A stretch of DNA of 64,000 nt from Nitrospira sp. BO4 (GCA_030144965.1 JAMPUU010000015.1:62001-126000); one strand, 5' to 3'; positions 25,621 through 35,085 are shown, numbered from the stretch's first letter. The notes: generated from the letters alone by a model not told the origin. Numbers and translations are program-made.

Positions 25621-27108
25621 TTGAGCCCACTCTTCCCACGCTTCGTCCACAGTGGTTCGGTGCGGGTGCGCATTACCCTCCCAATCTCCCTGGCCCTATT
25701 CCTTGCCGTCCTTGTGCTCTCCACCGGGTGCGGTCCTTCCGTCAATCGCTACCTTCTTATCGAACAAAGCCTCGTTGCCGGTGATCCCCAGCGGGCGGCG
25801 GCGATTGTCGAGCAGACCCAGAAGGAATATGGGGCCAAAGGGCGGCTGCTGTACCAGATGGATCGTGGCATGGTTCTGCAGTTAGCGGGCCAGTATCAGC
25901 AAAGTTGTGACGTGTTCGAGCGCGCCGAGGAGGAAGTTGAGCGTCTCTACACCAGGAGTATCCGTTCGGAAACCGCCGCTTTTTTAACCAATGACAACGC
26001 CTTGCCATATGAGGGAGATGCCTACGAGCACGTGATGATCAACGTGGTCAACGCCCTCAACTATGCGGCACAGGGACAACTTCAGGAAGCACTGGTAGAG
26101 GCGCGTCGCGTCGATCATCGCCTCAACATGCTGGGTGACAGAGTCACGGATACCGGCAAATACCGAAACGACGGGTTTGCTCGGTACCTCAGCGGCATCT
26201 TGTACGAAGCGGCCGGCGACCTCAATAACGCATTTATCGCGTATCGCAACGCGTATGAAGCCTATGGCGCCATGCGGGGATGGTTGAGAATGTCGTCTCC
26301 ACCTTCTTTGCGCGGAGATCTCTTGCGCACGGCGGAGGCGCTTAATCTGACGACCGAGTTCGAGTCCTACCGGCAAGCATTCCCTGATGCGGCGTGGCAG
26401 CCGCTCTCATCCCTGGAGCAACTCGCTCAAGTCGTGATGATCAGTTATAATGGGCGCGCTCCACGAAAAGAGGATCTGTACTTGGATCTACCTATCAGTC
26501 TGGATGCGCTGCAGTTGGTCTTGATCAATCGTGGGGTTTTCCAGTCCCCCTATCCGCGAAATCGCGCAATGGACGGCGTGCTCTATGGACTCAACGGACG
26601 GGTCGTCCGCGTTGCGCTCCCCAGGTTGGTTCCGCAAAAAACGCGGGTGGCGTTTGAAAATATGACACTGACCGATTCGGCCGGCCACTCGGTCACCGTG
26701 CGATCGGAACTTGCGCATAATGTGACGGCCCTCGCCGAGAAGAGCCTGTCGGAACGTTTGCCGGTGATCACCGCGAAGGCTCTCGCTCGAGCGGCCACGA
26801 AATTCGCGATGGCGGAGGGAGTGACTAGAGGAGCTCAGCATGCCGCAGGCAAGGATGCCGCTCCATGGGTCGGACTACTTGTTGAGTTGTTGGCCAAGGG
26901 GTTGGCGGTGGCGTCTGAGGAAGCCGACAAGCGAAGTTGGCAGACCTTACCGGACGAAATTCATGTCGCCAGGACATGGGTGCCGCCGGGTCAGTACCGA
27001 GTGTCCATTCAGCCGTCGGGATCGGGAGTGGCCATGGAGCAGAACGGGCAACCGCTCTCGCTTACCGCCGGGCAGACGACGTTCATCATCCAGCGTGTGA
27101 TGCAATGA
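25621..27108 (+). CDS. COG3014-like lipoprotein with TPR-type helices
   Basis: A 495-residue protein with lipobox LSTGCG (Cys37 counting from TTG 25621; a GTG about 39 nt downstream is an equally plausible start). Helical repeats occupy about residues 45-230 (YEHVMINVVNALNYAAQGQ and YLSGILYEAAGDLNNAFIAY). The second half is a globular region with a hydrophobic stretch near residues 415-430. This matches my memory of COG3014 proteins that neighbour LpoB and LPP20 genes. Its stop overlaps the next start by ATGA. Confidence 0.75.
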   Translation: MSPLFPRFVHSGSVRVRITLPISLALFLAVLVLSTGCGPSVNRYLLIEQSLVAGDPQRAAAIVEQTQKEYGAKGRLLYQMDRGMVLQLAGQYQQSCDVFERAEEEVERLYTRSIRSETAAFLTNDNALPYEGDAYEHVMINVVNALNYAAQGQLQEALVEARRVDHRLNMLGDRVTDTGKYRNDGFARYLSGILYEAAGDLNNAFIAYRNAYEAYGAMRGWLRMSSPPSLRGDLLRTAEALNLTTEFESYRQAFPDAAWQPLSSLEQLAQVVMISYNGRAPRKEDLYLDLPISLDALQLVLINRGVFQSPYPRNRAMDGVLYGLNGRVVRVALPRLVPQKTRVAFENMTLTDSAGHSVTVRSELAHNVTALAEKSLSERLPVITAKALARAATKFAMAEGVTRGAQHAAGKDAAPWVGLLVELLAKGLAVASEEADKRSWQTLPDEIHVARTWVPPGQYRVSIQPSGSGVAMEQNGQPLSLTAGQTTFIIQRVMQ

Positions 27109-28244
27109 CGCCCAGTCGCGGATCGGCCTTCAGGCAAACCCTGGCGGTCTTCATCAGTCTGTGCTGCCTCATATCCATATCGGCTGGGTGTGCGTGGTTC
27201 GCCGGAAAGGGAAAGCCGGAGTGGGTCGAGGGCCGGAGTTCGGAGTATCCATCTACCCAGTACCTGACCGGCGTCGGCCAAGCCGACAGTCGAAACAGCG
27301 CAACGGACCAGGCCTATGCGGCCGTCGCCCGCATCTTCAAAGCGGAAGTCGCGGCGCAGGCGAAAGACTGGGAATCCTATTTAGTCGTTGAGAATCGCGG
27401 TGTCTCCAACGCCGAACGACGGTTGGCGATCGACAACGTGACGAAAGTCTCGACCGACAAAGTGCTCGAAAACGTGAGCATCATTGATGCGTGGTACGAC
27501 ACGAACGAAGGAATACACTATGCCCTGGCGGTGATGAGCCGTTCCCAGGCTGAGTCATCGTTAATGGACAAGGTCTCGACGCTGGATCGCGCGATCGACG
27601 CCGATGTCGCTGAGGCCCGGCAGACAACCGACAAGCTTGCCAAGGTTCACGCCCTTCGGCGGGCCGGTCGCAATTTGGTGCTGCGCGAGGTCTACAACAC
27701 AGATTTGCGTGTGATTCGCGTGAGTGGACGAGGAATCCCGTCCGCCTATCGGGTCAACGAATTGTCCGGCGAGCTGGAGCAATTTCTTGCCACGAATCTG
27801 GTGCTTGCGGTACAAGTGTCGGGTGATCATGCAGAGCCAGTGGGACGGGCACTTGCAGAAGGGCTTGTCCGTGAAGGATTTCACGTGACGACCAAGACGG
27901 CAAGCACGGAAACTGGTTCTGCGGAATTGGTCGTTCGAGGCACGGTCCGGCTGTTTCCCATCGATGTCCATGATCCCTACTTCAAGTATGTCCGATGGTG
28001 CAGTGATTTCGAGATTATGGATCCGGTGGCGCAGCGGGTCGTCGGGGCAGTGGCACGAGGTGGAAAGGAAGGGCACCTAACGGAGCGCGAAGCGACCGCA
28101 AAGACACTCCGTGTTATTCAACAGGAATTGTCGTCGGATGTGGCCAGGGCGATCGCCTCGCATATCTTCGGCGAGGGCGCGTTGCCCGAGACGGCAGTGA
28201 TGCCGGCCGGTTGCCCACGAGAAGAATCATCGGTGAGGCGGTAA
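27105..28244 (+). CDS. Second LPP20-type lipoprotein
   Basis: The frame is open from 26937, but the real start is ATG 27105. It overlaps the previous stop and directly begins a signal peptide with lipobox ISAGCA (Cys29). The mature N-terminus reads GKPEWVEGRSSEYPSTQYLT-GVG, the same theme as the first LPP20 gene, followed by DQAYAAVARIFKAEV. The C-terminal half (about residues 220-370) is an additional domain, giving 379 residues in all. It closes the four-lipoprotein operon. Confidence 0.8.
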   Translation: MTPSRGSAFRQTLAVFISLCCLISISAGCAWFAGKGKPEWVEGRSSEYPSTQYLTGVGQADSRNSATDQAYAAVARIFKAEVAAQAKDWESYLVVENRGVSNAERRLAIDNVTKVSTDKVLENVSIIDAWYDTNEGIHYALAVMSRSQAESSLMDKVSTLDRAIDADVAEARQTTDKLAKVHALRRAGRNLVLREVYNTDLRVIRVSGRGIPSAYRVNELSGELEQFLATNLVLAVQVSGDHAEPVGRALAEGLVREGFHVTTKTASTETGSAELVVRGTVRLFPIDVHDPYFKYVRWCSDFEIMDPVAQRVVGAVARGGKEGHLTEREATAKTLRVIQQELSSDVARAIASHIFGEGALPETAVMPAGCPREESSVRR

Positions 28245-28275
28245 ACGAACATTCTTTCATGAGGAGGCGGCGATT

Positions 28276-28545
28276 GTGAAAAAGTCGGATGAACTATCAG
28301 CAAGTCGAGCTCCACGGAGCAGGGGACGGGGATTGACCAAGTCCGGGCAAAAAGTTTCGAGCCGGCTGGCGAAGCGTCGATTGAATGATCGCCTGAAGGA
28401 AGACACCGTGTCTTTCAATAACGGCAATCTAGCCGATACCTTGCGAAAAGAAGGGTATGAAGAGGTGCCGCTCGATGAGCTGCAAGATCGGCTCTCCAAG
28501 CTCCAAGGGCCGCTCGCCGAAATCATTCTGAAAGGGAGGGTGTAA
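28276..28545 (+). CDS. Putative antitoxin of a VapBC-like pair
   Basis: An 89-residue, very basic N-terminal half (Arg/Lys/Ser-rich, about residues 1-48) is followed by an acidic helix-forming tail (DELQDRLSKLQGPLAEIIL). No classical ribbon-helix-helix or AbrB signature is obvious, so the call rests on size and on being 4 nt upstream of a PIN-domain gene. The GTG start has GAGGAGG 8 nt upstream. It is 31 nt after the lipoprotein operon and may be read through from it. Confidence 0.5.
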   Translation: MKKSDELSASRAPRSRGRGLTKSGQKVSSRLAKRRLNDRLKEDTVSFNNGNLADTLRKEGYEEVPLDELQDRLSKLQGPLAEIILKGRV

Positions 28546-28549
28546 CGGG

Positions 28550-28993
28550 ATGCCATACTACTATTTTGACTCAACCGCGCTCATCAAGCGGTACAGCATG
28601 GAGCGGGGTACCCGCATCGTGAACAAGCTGATGGTGAAACGAGGAAAAGTGGCGATCGTTCCGACGTGGTCAGTGACGGACTTCTATTCGATCCTGTGTG
28701 CGCGGGCGCAGGAGGGGCAGATTACGCGGGATGATTGCTATTCCGTTCTCTACAAGTTCGAGATTGAATCCAAGCAAGGGCTCTACCAGTTCATTGCGCC
28801 GAAGATGGAGACCTACTTGGCCACCAAGGAATTGGCCTTGGAGTATCCGTTCCTACGATCGCCTCAGGTCATGCACCTTGCGCTGGCGTTGGAACTGAAA
28901 CCGTTGAGGTTGACCGTCGTCAGCGCGGATATACAACTGTTGGCCGCGTCCAAGACCGCAGGGTTGCACATTATCAATCCGGCGGAAGACTAG
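28550..28993 (+). CDS. PIN-domain protein (VapC-like toxin)
   Basis: A 147-residue PIN-fold protein. It opens YYYFDSTALIKRYSMERG, with Asp7 as the first metal ligand. TWSVTDFYSIL has Asp44 where Glu is usual, and SADIQLLAASKTAGLHIINP has Asp127. The third ligand, normally Asp in R-x-x-D-A-x-H-L-A, is replaced: the segment reads FLRSPQVMHLAL, with Gln106 at that place. Ribonuclease activity may therefore be reduced or lost. It is paired with the upstream small basic gene. Confidence 0.75.
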   Translation: MPYYYFDSTALIKRYSMERGTRIVNKLMVKRGKVAIVPTWSVTDFYSILCARAQEGQITRDDCYSVLYKFEIESKQGLYQFIAPKMETYLATKELALEYPFLRSPQVMHLALALELKPLRLTVVSADIQLLAASKTAGLHIINPAED

Positions 28994-29021
28994 CACGTTC
29001 GTGCGCGTGGGGACGCCGCGA

Positions 29022-29897
29022 TCAGGAGGCTCTGATATTGGCCGATCGGCCGCGGGTTGTCTCGTCGGAGGCTTGGCGTAGAAGTTCCAGCACGGCATGG
29101 TTCCATCCGGCAGGACCGATTCCCGGCGCGCGAATGAGGTTCGGCAGATTGATGTCCGGGTCATACGAACCGTCTGGTTTTTGCACCAATACCGGGCGAT
29201 CAACCGTCAGCAGGAGCGGAAGATCGTTCAAGCTATCGCCGATACCGATGGTTTCCACCTCGTCCGGCAGCTTGTGCAACCGTCCTTGCCGCTTATAACA
29301 GCGGAGAAGAATTTCCGCGGCTCGCCCTTTATCGTTGTTTCCGGTCAAGTGAAAGAAGCGCCCGCCTCTCGTCCAACAGAGACCGCGTGTCACGATCTGG
29401 CGACAGATTTCCTCGATCAGCTTGGGAGGCCCGTTGACTAAAAAGGGCTCATCAAACTCCCGAAGCATGGCTCGCAGCGCATCTTCACGAGCAAGCCCCG
29501 TCTGCGCCATGACTTCGTCGACCGACAGGTCGCCGAATCCTCGCAGCGGCGTCCCGACGGCCTCTTCGATTTGCCTCAGCACATCACGCAGGAGAGCGTA
29601 GGGCGTGCCCAGTTCGATGACATGATACGAAGAGCGGCGTCGAGACCGTTCCAATGGGAAGTCAAACGTGCCTTGAGGGACGAAAACCGCCGCTCCATTT
29701 TCGGCGATAAAGGGGTCATGGTGATCGAGGCGTTCCCGAAGCGGTTCGATTTCCGCGCGGGTTTTTCCCGAAACGAGAATGACCGGAATGTTCTGGGAGC
29801 GGAGAGCGGCAAGCGCCGGGCGTGCTTCGTCGAAAGAGTAGGTGTTGCCGTCTAGGAGACAGCCGTCCAGGTCTGTGAAGAGCAGGTAGCGTGACAT
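29022..29897 (-). CDS. HAD-IIB phosphatase, mannosyl/glucosyl-3-phosphoglycerate phosphatase
   Basis: Predicted to dephosphorylate glucosyl-3-phosphoglycerate to glucosylglycerate. Motif I is DLDGCLLDG (Asp9, Asp11). Motif II is in VILVSGKTRAEIEPL. The late motif is GIGDSLNDLPLL, and FIAENGAAVF is typical of the MPGP branch. It has 291 residues. It is the last gene of a four-gene minus-strand operon that begins with a GpgS-type synthase, which makes the glucosyl substrate (GpgP role) more likely than mannosyl. Confidence 0.85.
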   Translation of the reverse strand: MSRYLLFTDLDGCLLDGNTYSFDEARPALAALRSQNIPVILVSGKTRAEIEPLRERLDHHDPFIAENGAAVFVPQGTFDFPLERSRRRSSYHVIELGTPYALLRDVLRQIEEAVGTPLRGFGDLSVDEVMAQTGLAREDALRAMLREFDEPFLVNGPPKLIEEICRQIVTRGLCWTRGGRFFHLTGNNDKGRAAEILLRCYKRQGRLHKLPDEVETIGIGDSLNDLPLLLTVDRPVLVQKPDGSYDPDINLPNLIRAPGIGPAGWNHAVLELLRQASDETTRGRSANIRAS

Positions 29898-29902
29898 AGT
29901 GA

Positions 29903-30610
29903 TTAGAGATGGCGTAAGTCTTCGTTGATCTGCGATCTAGAATGTCCGGCCAAGCGTCGCTCCAGAAAATCCTTCGCCAGATCCTTTCCGCCCAACCCCA
30001 GGGCGAGCGCCGCAGCCAGGACGAGGCCTCCCCAGGTAATGCCGAACCCGACGACCACGATGTGCTGCGCAATCCCCAACTGTTCAAGCGCCATCGCCAC
30101 CGTCAATAATTGAATGCCCCAGCGTGTTCCCGCCGCGATCCAGCGGGCCGGCGGTAATCCGGCATTCACGGCGGCGATAAGGACGGCTTGAGAGACAAAG
30201 TTTGAAACGAGATAGCCGATGATCCCGATGACCGCCGCAGTGACCAAATGAGGGATATAGGACAACAGCGAGTGAGCCGCTTCATTGATCGGGGCGACGT
30301 CGAGCGCGCCCAGCGAAGCCGTGGTGGCGAAGATCACGATCAGCCAGTACGTGATGCGACCGATGATATACGATGGATCGGATTTGATGCCTCCTCTCAG
30401 GAGGGCGCCGGCAATCCCGATTCGGTCGCAGAGCCGGTCCAAGCCGATGACACGAAGCAGTCGTTCCATCAAGTGTCCGGTTCCGTAAGCCACTGCCAGG
30501 CCGACTAATAGGAGGACCATCATGGCCATGATATTAGGAAGGATGGCGAGCACGCGTTCCCCGAGGGTGGTGACGGGTCCGAGTAAGGTATGTTCCCAGG
30601 TTGAAGTCAT
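29903..30610 (-). CDS. Membrane protein with mechanosensitive-channel-type TM helices
   Basis: A 235-residue protein with about five hydrophobic helices, including VLAILPNIMAMMVLLLVGLA and the ending LALGLGGKDLAKDFLERRL. These resemble the conserved TM-helix repeat of small-conductance channel relatives. The large cytoplasmic beta domain of MscS is absent, so channel activity is uncertain. It overlaps the upstream glycosyltransferase by 4 nt and precedes the phosphatase by 5 nt. Its presence in an osmolyte operon fits a role in osmotic down-shift or solute release (inference). Confidence 0.75.
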   Translation of the reverse strand: MTSTWEHTLLGPVTTLGERVLAILPNIMAMMVLLLVGLAVAYGTGHLMERLLRVIGLDRLCDRIGIAGALLRGGIKSDPSYIIGRITYWLIVIFATTASLGALDVAPINEAAHSLLSYIPHLVTAAVIGIIGYLVSNFVSQAVLIAAVNAGLPPARWIAAGTRWGIQLLTVAMALEQLGIAQHIVVVGFGITWGGLVLAAALALGLGGKDLAKDFLERRLAGHSRSQINEDLRHL

Positions 30611-31932
30611 GGCTGACTCCTTTCAGGCCTTGCGCGAGCGGCACCGATGACTTCCCGCGCGTCATGAGACTGAAGCCAACGGGTGACAAGGTATTCTTTC
30701 TGTTTCTCGAACGTTCGGCAGAGACCTTCGATGAGATGCTCGGCTTCTGCCGTTGTTAGTCCCTGGGTATCGAGCACGAATGATGCGGTTTTCCCCAGAT
30801 AGAGAGGGGTCAGCGCTTTCAGGAGATGTTCCTGCGGAAGCACGTGTCGATGGTGCGCCAGAGCGGCGTCATAAATGATCTGGGCCCACAGCGCATCGGG
30901 AATGCGAAAGTCCCGCATGGGCACGCCTCGGAGACGAGACAGCTGATCCAGTGAATCTTCCGAGAGAATGCGCGACCAAATATCGTGGAGATCTGTGAGC
31001 CCGAGGTGAAAGAAGTCCACCATCCGCTCGACATTGACATTGACCGGCTCGACTCCCACTTCATATTGGAAGCCGAATAGGGGAACCTTTCGAGAGCCGG
31101 TGATCGGTAGCCAACCGGAAGCATGGGACTCCATCAAGGCAAACAAGGCGCCGACGACCTGTCGCAACATGGATGAGAGGTCGGCGGCAGGATCCTTGGG
31201 GTCATGAATCTTGGCACCGAGAAAACTTTGACAGACCTTGGCGCCGCTCGTGATCGCTTCGGTCGTCATCCAGATATCGATGCCGAAACGTGCCACGTCA
31301 GATTCCCAGACATGTTTTTCAAGATAGTGTTGGGCCAGTTCTCCGGTGAAGCCGAAATCCCCGCCGATCGGTTGGCGAACTTCCTGCCCATACAGCGCGC
31401 GGGTGAGCGGGTAGGCGATGCTGTTGGTGATGGTCCCGTCGTACTTGTGACGTCGATAATATGGCGCCACATAGTCGTAACCTTCTTTGAGGATGGGGTG
31501 CAGGAGCAGTTCCATCCACTCAGGTGTGATGCTGCGCACGTCCGAATCGACGACCGCGCAGGCCGTGACTTTCAATCGCCGAGCGATCTCAAAAATCGTG
31601 CGGAACGCGCTGCCCTTGCCGGGAATGCCGTGATAGGGCGTGACGATGCGCTGCAGCGTGCTTTGTCGATCGCTGATAAAGAGCGGCTCCAAATCGACCA
31701 TGGTATGGGCCACGATCGCGGCGGTTCCATCGGTGGAGCCCCCGTCGGAGTTCACCAGAACGGCGCGATGGCCGCTAAAATATTTGGCCAAGCCCGCGCC
31801 GACCGCGCGGACGACATGGCCGACGGTCCCCGCATTGTTGAAGCTGGGAATACCGACCAGGATATCGGCGCTGCGCACCGTTTCCAGGAGAGATTCGGTC
31901 TCGGCTGTGAGTGGGATCAGACCGTTATTCAT
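30607..31932 (-). CDS. GT-A fold glycosyltransferase, candidate glucosylglycerate synthase
   Basis: A 441-residue nucleotide-sugar transferase. The GT2-like start ADILVGIPSFNNAGTVGHVV is followed by VNSDGGSTDGT and a DSD metal motif at 129-131 (AVVDSDVRS). The length and the C-terminal helical region resemble single-step glucosyl- or mannosylglycerate synthases in my recollection, so it may be a second route to the same solute or extend it to a disaccharide form. It is coupled to gpgS by a 4-nt overlap. Confidence 0.75.
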   Translation of the reverse strand: MNNGLIPLTAETESLLETVRSADILVGIPSFNNAGTVGHVVRAVGAGLAKYFSGHRAVLVNSDGGSTDGTAAIVAHTMVDLEPLFISDRQSTLQRIVTPYHGIPGKGSAFRTIFEIARRLKVTACAVVDSDVRSITPEWMELLLHPILKEGYDYVAPYYRRHKYDGTITNSIAYPLTRALYGQEVRQPIGGDFGFTGELAQHYLEKHVWESDVARFGIDIWMTTEAITSGAKVCQSFLGAKIHDPKDPAADLSSMLRQVVGALFALMESHASGWLPITGSRKVPLFGFQYEVGVEPVNVNVERMVDFFHLGLTDLHDIWSRILSEDSLDQLSRLRGVPMRDFRIPDALWAQIIYDAALAHHRHVLPQEHLLKALTPLYLGKTASFVLDTQGLTTAEAEHLIEGLCRTFEKQKEYLVTRWLQSHDAREVIGAARARPERSQP

Positions 31933-33173
31933 GGGATCGGTTGCCGTGTTTCCGCTGTTGGGTCCCAGGCGTGATCTTGTTCGACGGCGTCCATGAGCCG
32001 ATGAAAGATATCGGGTACGGCATGGGTGACCCGGCTCCAGTTAGAGATCATAGGTACGCCCAATGGGTCCCCGAGAAAGCTGTCGGTGGCCAACATCATC
32101 CCGCGGAGGAACACCTCAACCGCGCGCCGCTCTTCATGGCGGTCAAAGCGCAGACTGTTGATCGCGGCATCATTCTCGTACCGGCTGATGGCTTCTTGGG
32201 CTGCCTGGAGGTAGGTGGCCCGCAAGGTCTTGAGCGTGCTTTCCGACAGGACCAACCCTTCGCTGGCCAAGTTGCGAAAGAGAGATTTCGTGATGTCGAC
32301 GCACATTTTCAACAAGCCCGCATCCGGATTGTGCGTCGACAGCGTTTGATGCTTGTGCTCATACGCATCGGCGATATCCGCCTGGCAGATCCGCCGAAGC
32401 GCGCAATTGCGGTACACCTCGGCCAGCATGCCGATTTCCAGCCCCCAGTCACCGGGAATGCGATTGATCCACGCCAGATCACGCACCATCGCGAACTCGC
32501 CGGCAAGCGGATACCGAAAACTGTCGAGAAACGACAGGAGAGGATGCGGGCCGACCAGCAACTGCAGGCTGCGGATCAGCGGGGTAATGAAGAGGCGAGT
32601 GACACGGCCATGCATGCGGTCCGTCACCCGGCTGTAATACCCCTTGCAGAACTCGTACGCGAGGTTCGGATTGGCCACGGGGTAGCAAAGGCGAGCGAGA
32701 TACTGACGGTCATAGCTCACAATGTCGCAGTCATGAAGCGCCATCACCTGGCTTTCCCCTCGCGCCAGTACATAGCCATAGGCAGTCCAACATCCTCGCC
32801 CCTTGCCCTGTAGACCGACGTCGATCTCATGCGAAACCAATATATTTAGAAGAGCTTGAATTCGAGTTCCGTCATTCCAGATGACACGGACGCGTTGGGG
32901 TAGTTGGGAAAAGAATTGCTTGGCCAGTCTGAATTCCAACGCAGAGGCCTGATCCAGGGAAATGACGATTTCATTGATGTAACGGACCTCGCTCAGGGTC
33001 TCGACGATTCGCTTGAGAGCAGGACGTTCCAGCTCTGCATAGAGCGATGGAAGGACCAGTGCGATTGGAGTCGTCTTCGCATATCGTTCAAGCTCTTCCT
33101 CAAGTTGTTCAGTATTGGACTGCCCAAGACGATGCAGAACGGTCACAACGCCATTTTGATAAAAATCAGACAC
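31929..33173 (-). CDS. gpgS: Glucosyl-3-phosphoglycerate synthase
   Basis: Transfers glucose from an NDP-glucose to 3-phosphoglycerate, the first step of glucosylglycerate synthesis. LPSLYAE (41-47) opens the GT-A fold. The metal-binding DCD lies in ALHDCDI (148-150). LDSFRYPLAGEFAMVRDLA and IPGDWGLEIGMLAEVYRN are characteristic of the GT81/GpgS group. It has 414 residues. The GTG start has AGAGGA 4 nt upstream. It is the first gene of the osmolyte operon; the 250-nt upstream spacer presumably holds its promoter, which I could not place. Confidence 0.85.
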   Translation of the reverse strand: MSDFYQNGVVTVLHRLGQSNTEQLEEELERYAKTTPIALVLPSLYAELERPALKRIVETLSEVRYINEIVISLDQASALEFRLAKQFFSQLPQRVRVIWNDGTRIQALLNILVSHEIDVGLQGKGRGCWTAYGYVLARGESQVMALHDCDIVSYDRQYLARLCYPVANPNLAYEFCKGYYSRVTDRMHGRVTRLFITPLIRSLQLLVGPHPLLSFLDSFRYPLAGEFAMVRDLAWINRIPGDWGLEIGMLAEVYRNCALRRICQADIADAYEHKHQTLSTHNPDAGLLKMCVDITKSLFRNLASEGLVLSESTLKTLRATYLQAAQEAISRYENDAAINSLRFDRHEERRAVEVFLRGMMLATDSFLGDPLGVPMISNWSRVTHAVPDIFHRLMDAVEQDHAWDPTAETRQPIP

Positions 33174-33423
33174 GGTGTCCTCTCTAGAGATCCCTAGTTC
33201 CGTGATTATTGCTGAACGCCGGTCGTAAAGCCAGCGGGACGAAATGGAAGTGGATACCTAGGGATTATGCTAGTACAAACTTGTTAAAGAGTGCAGGGGG
33301 TATGCCATCGTCGGCTGTGGCTAGACCCTTGGATTCACGTCGTTTCTCGCAGTGATTCGCGTGATTTCAAGGAGAAAGCCATCGGAGATGTAGGGAAAAG
33401 GAGGCAGGGGTGAATGGTTTTCC

Positions 33424-35085
33424 CTATGGTTTATCAGTTGAAAGCTTCTTTCCCAAGCGCCGCGCCAAGCGTACCATCCCCGGGGAACGATCGCGTGGGC
33501 TCAAGAGGACGTTGAGGACATGAAGCTGGCTTTGGTCTGCAAAGGCGGCGGCGAGGGTCTGTTCAAACTCTCTTTGTGTGCTCACGCGTGATCCCCTTCC
33601 GCCCCCGATGAGATCACAGACTTTTTCATATTGCCATTCATGCACGTCGTTAAATGGCCCTTCCAAGATCTCCCGCTCCGTCGAATAACCGCGGTTGTTC
33701 AGAAGGATGACAATCGGAGTCTGCTGGTAGCGCACGCAGCTTGCCAGTTCGGTTCCAGTCATCTGAAAGGCACCGTCTCCCACCAGGACGATCGGCCGCA
33801 GACTGGGATCGGCGAACGAGGCCCCTAACGCAGCAGGAACAGCGAATCCCATCGATGTGTAATATGCCGGCGACAGAAACTCGAAGCGGTGGCGGACGTG
33901 CAGGTCAGCCGCGGCAAAGAGCGATTCCCCCACGTCGGCAATCACGACGGTCTTTTCGGTCAACACCGTATCCAGATGCCGAAAGAGTCCTTCCAACGTG
34001 ATCGGCGCGTCCAAGGTCGGAGCCGACGATGCGGCCTCAGCTCGGGCCGGGAGTGACCGCTGGGAACGAGAAAAGGACGGAAGCGGAGATTTCACCAGGC
34101 CCTGGACGAAGTCCTGGAACTTGATGGACTCATACCGGTGATGCTTGATCGCGACACGGTCGGCTGTCGCATGGATGGTTCGCCCCTCTGAAAGTAAGGG
34201 CGATGTGGCATCCAGATCTTCCACATCGGACAGAATGGATCCCAGGATCAACAGGCAGTCGGAATCATTGATGAACTGCTGAACTTCCTCCCGGCCGATG
34301 AGCCCACCGTACACGCCCACATAGAGCGGATGATCTTCCCGAATGATTGATTTCCCGAGCAGGGTGGAGGCGATCGGAATATTGAGTTGCTCCACCAACC
34401 GAGCCAGATCGTCTTGCAGTCCGAACCGACCGACTTCCGCGCCGACAAGCATAGCGGGCCTTTTCGCAGAAGCGAGCATGATCCGCACTTCACCGATCGC
34501 CTCTTCCAGGGCAGCCGGGTCACTCGGCGTATCCTCGATGCAGATCGGCTTCATCCCGCCGGTCAGGGGACAATGAACCATATCTCTGGGGATCTCGATA
34601 TAAATGGGGCGACGGTAGCGAAGCAGAGCGGCAAAGGCTCGATCCATCTCTCGTTCAGCGGTTAGAGGATCATCCAGGGTCACTGCGGCGACGGTCATCC
34701 GTTCGAAGACTTCCCGTTGCGTGGCAAAATCCCGGACCATATGATGCAAATAGGGTGTGCGAGTTCGTTCAGAAAGGCCCGGCGAACCGGTCAGGAGGAC
34801 GACCGGCGACCGTTCGGCATACGCGCAGGCAATGGCGTTGACAGTATTCAACCCACCGACGCAATAGGTCACACAGACCGCCCCGATGCCGTTGATCCGG
34901 GCATACGCGTCAGCCGCAAAGCCGGCGCAATCTTCCCGCGTCGTCCCGATGTGTGTGATCGGCGACGCTTCGATCAGTTGATAGAGAGACAGCACGTAGT
35001 CGCCCGGGATACCGAAAATATGGCGGACGCCCAGGCGATGCAGGCGATCCAACACGGCGGTTCCAATGGTAGCTTTGTCGCTCAT
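33424..35085 (-). CDS. ThDP-dependent 2-oxo acid decarboxylase (pyruvate/indolepyruvate type)
   Basis: A 553-residue enzyme of the pyruvate decarboxylase branch. The cofactor-activating Glu is Glu51 in TTREDCAGFAADAYAR. The catalytic HH pair (114-115) in TPYLHHMVRDF separates it from acetolactate synthases. The ThDP/Mg site is GDGAFQMTGTELA followed by LLNNRGYSTE. The substrate could be pyruvate, phenylpyruvate or indolepyruvate. It is transcribed divergently from the rlmI-like gene and appears to be a single-gene unit, with no clear Shine-Dalgarno. Confidence 0.88.
   Translation of the reverse strand: MSDKATIGTAVLDRLHRLGVRHIFGIPGDYVLSLYQLIEASPITHIGTTREDCAGFAADAYARINGIGAVCVTYCVGGLNTVNAIACAYAERSPVVLLTGSPGLSERTRTPYLHHMVRDFATQREVFERMTVAAVTLDDPLTAEREMDRAFAALLRYRRPIYIEIPRDMVHCPLTGGMKPICIEDTPSDPAALEEAIGEVRIMLASAKRPAMLVGAEVGRFGLQDDLARLVEQLNIPIASTLLGKSIIREDHPLYVGVYGGLIGREEVQQFINDSDCLLILGSILSDVEDLDATSPLLSEGRTIHATADRVAIKHHRYESIKFQDFVQGLVKSPLPSFSRSQRSLPARAEAASSAPTLDAPITLEGLFRHLDTVLTEKTVVIADVGESLFAAADLHVRHRFEFLSPAYYTSMGFAVPAALGASFADPSLRPIVLVGDGAFQMTGTELASCVRYQQTPIVILLNNRGYSTEREILEGPFNDVHEWQYEKVCDLIGGGRGSRVSTQREFEQTLAAAFADQSQLHVLNVLLSPRDRSPGMVRLARRLGKKLSTDKP

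Noticed and set aside
26937-27104. Longer start for the second LPP20 lipoprotein
   Set aside because: It would overlap the COG3014-like gene by 170 nt and place residues ahead of a clear signal peptide; ATG 27105 gives a proper lipobox leader.
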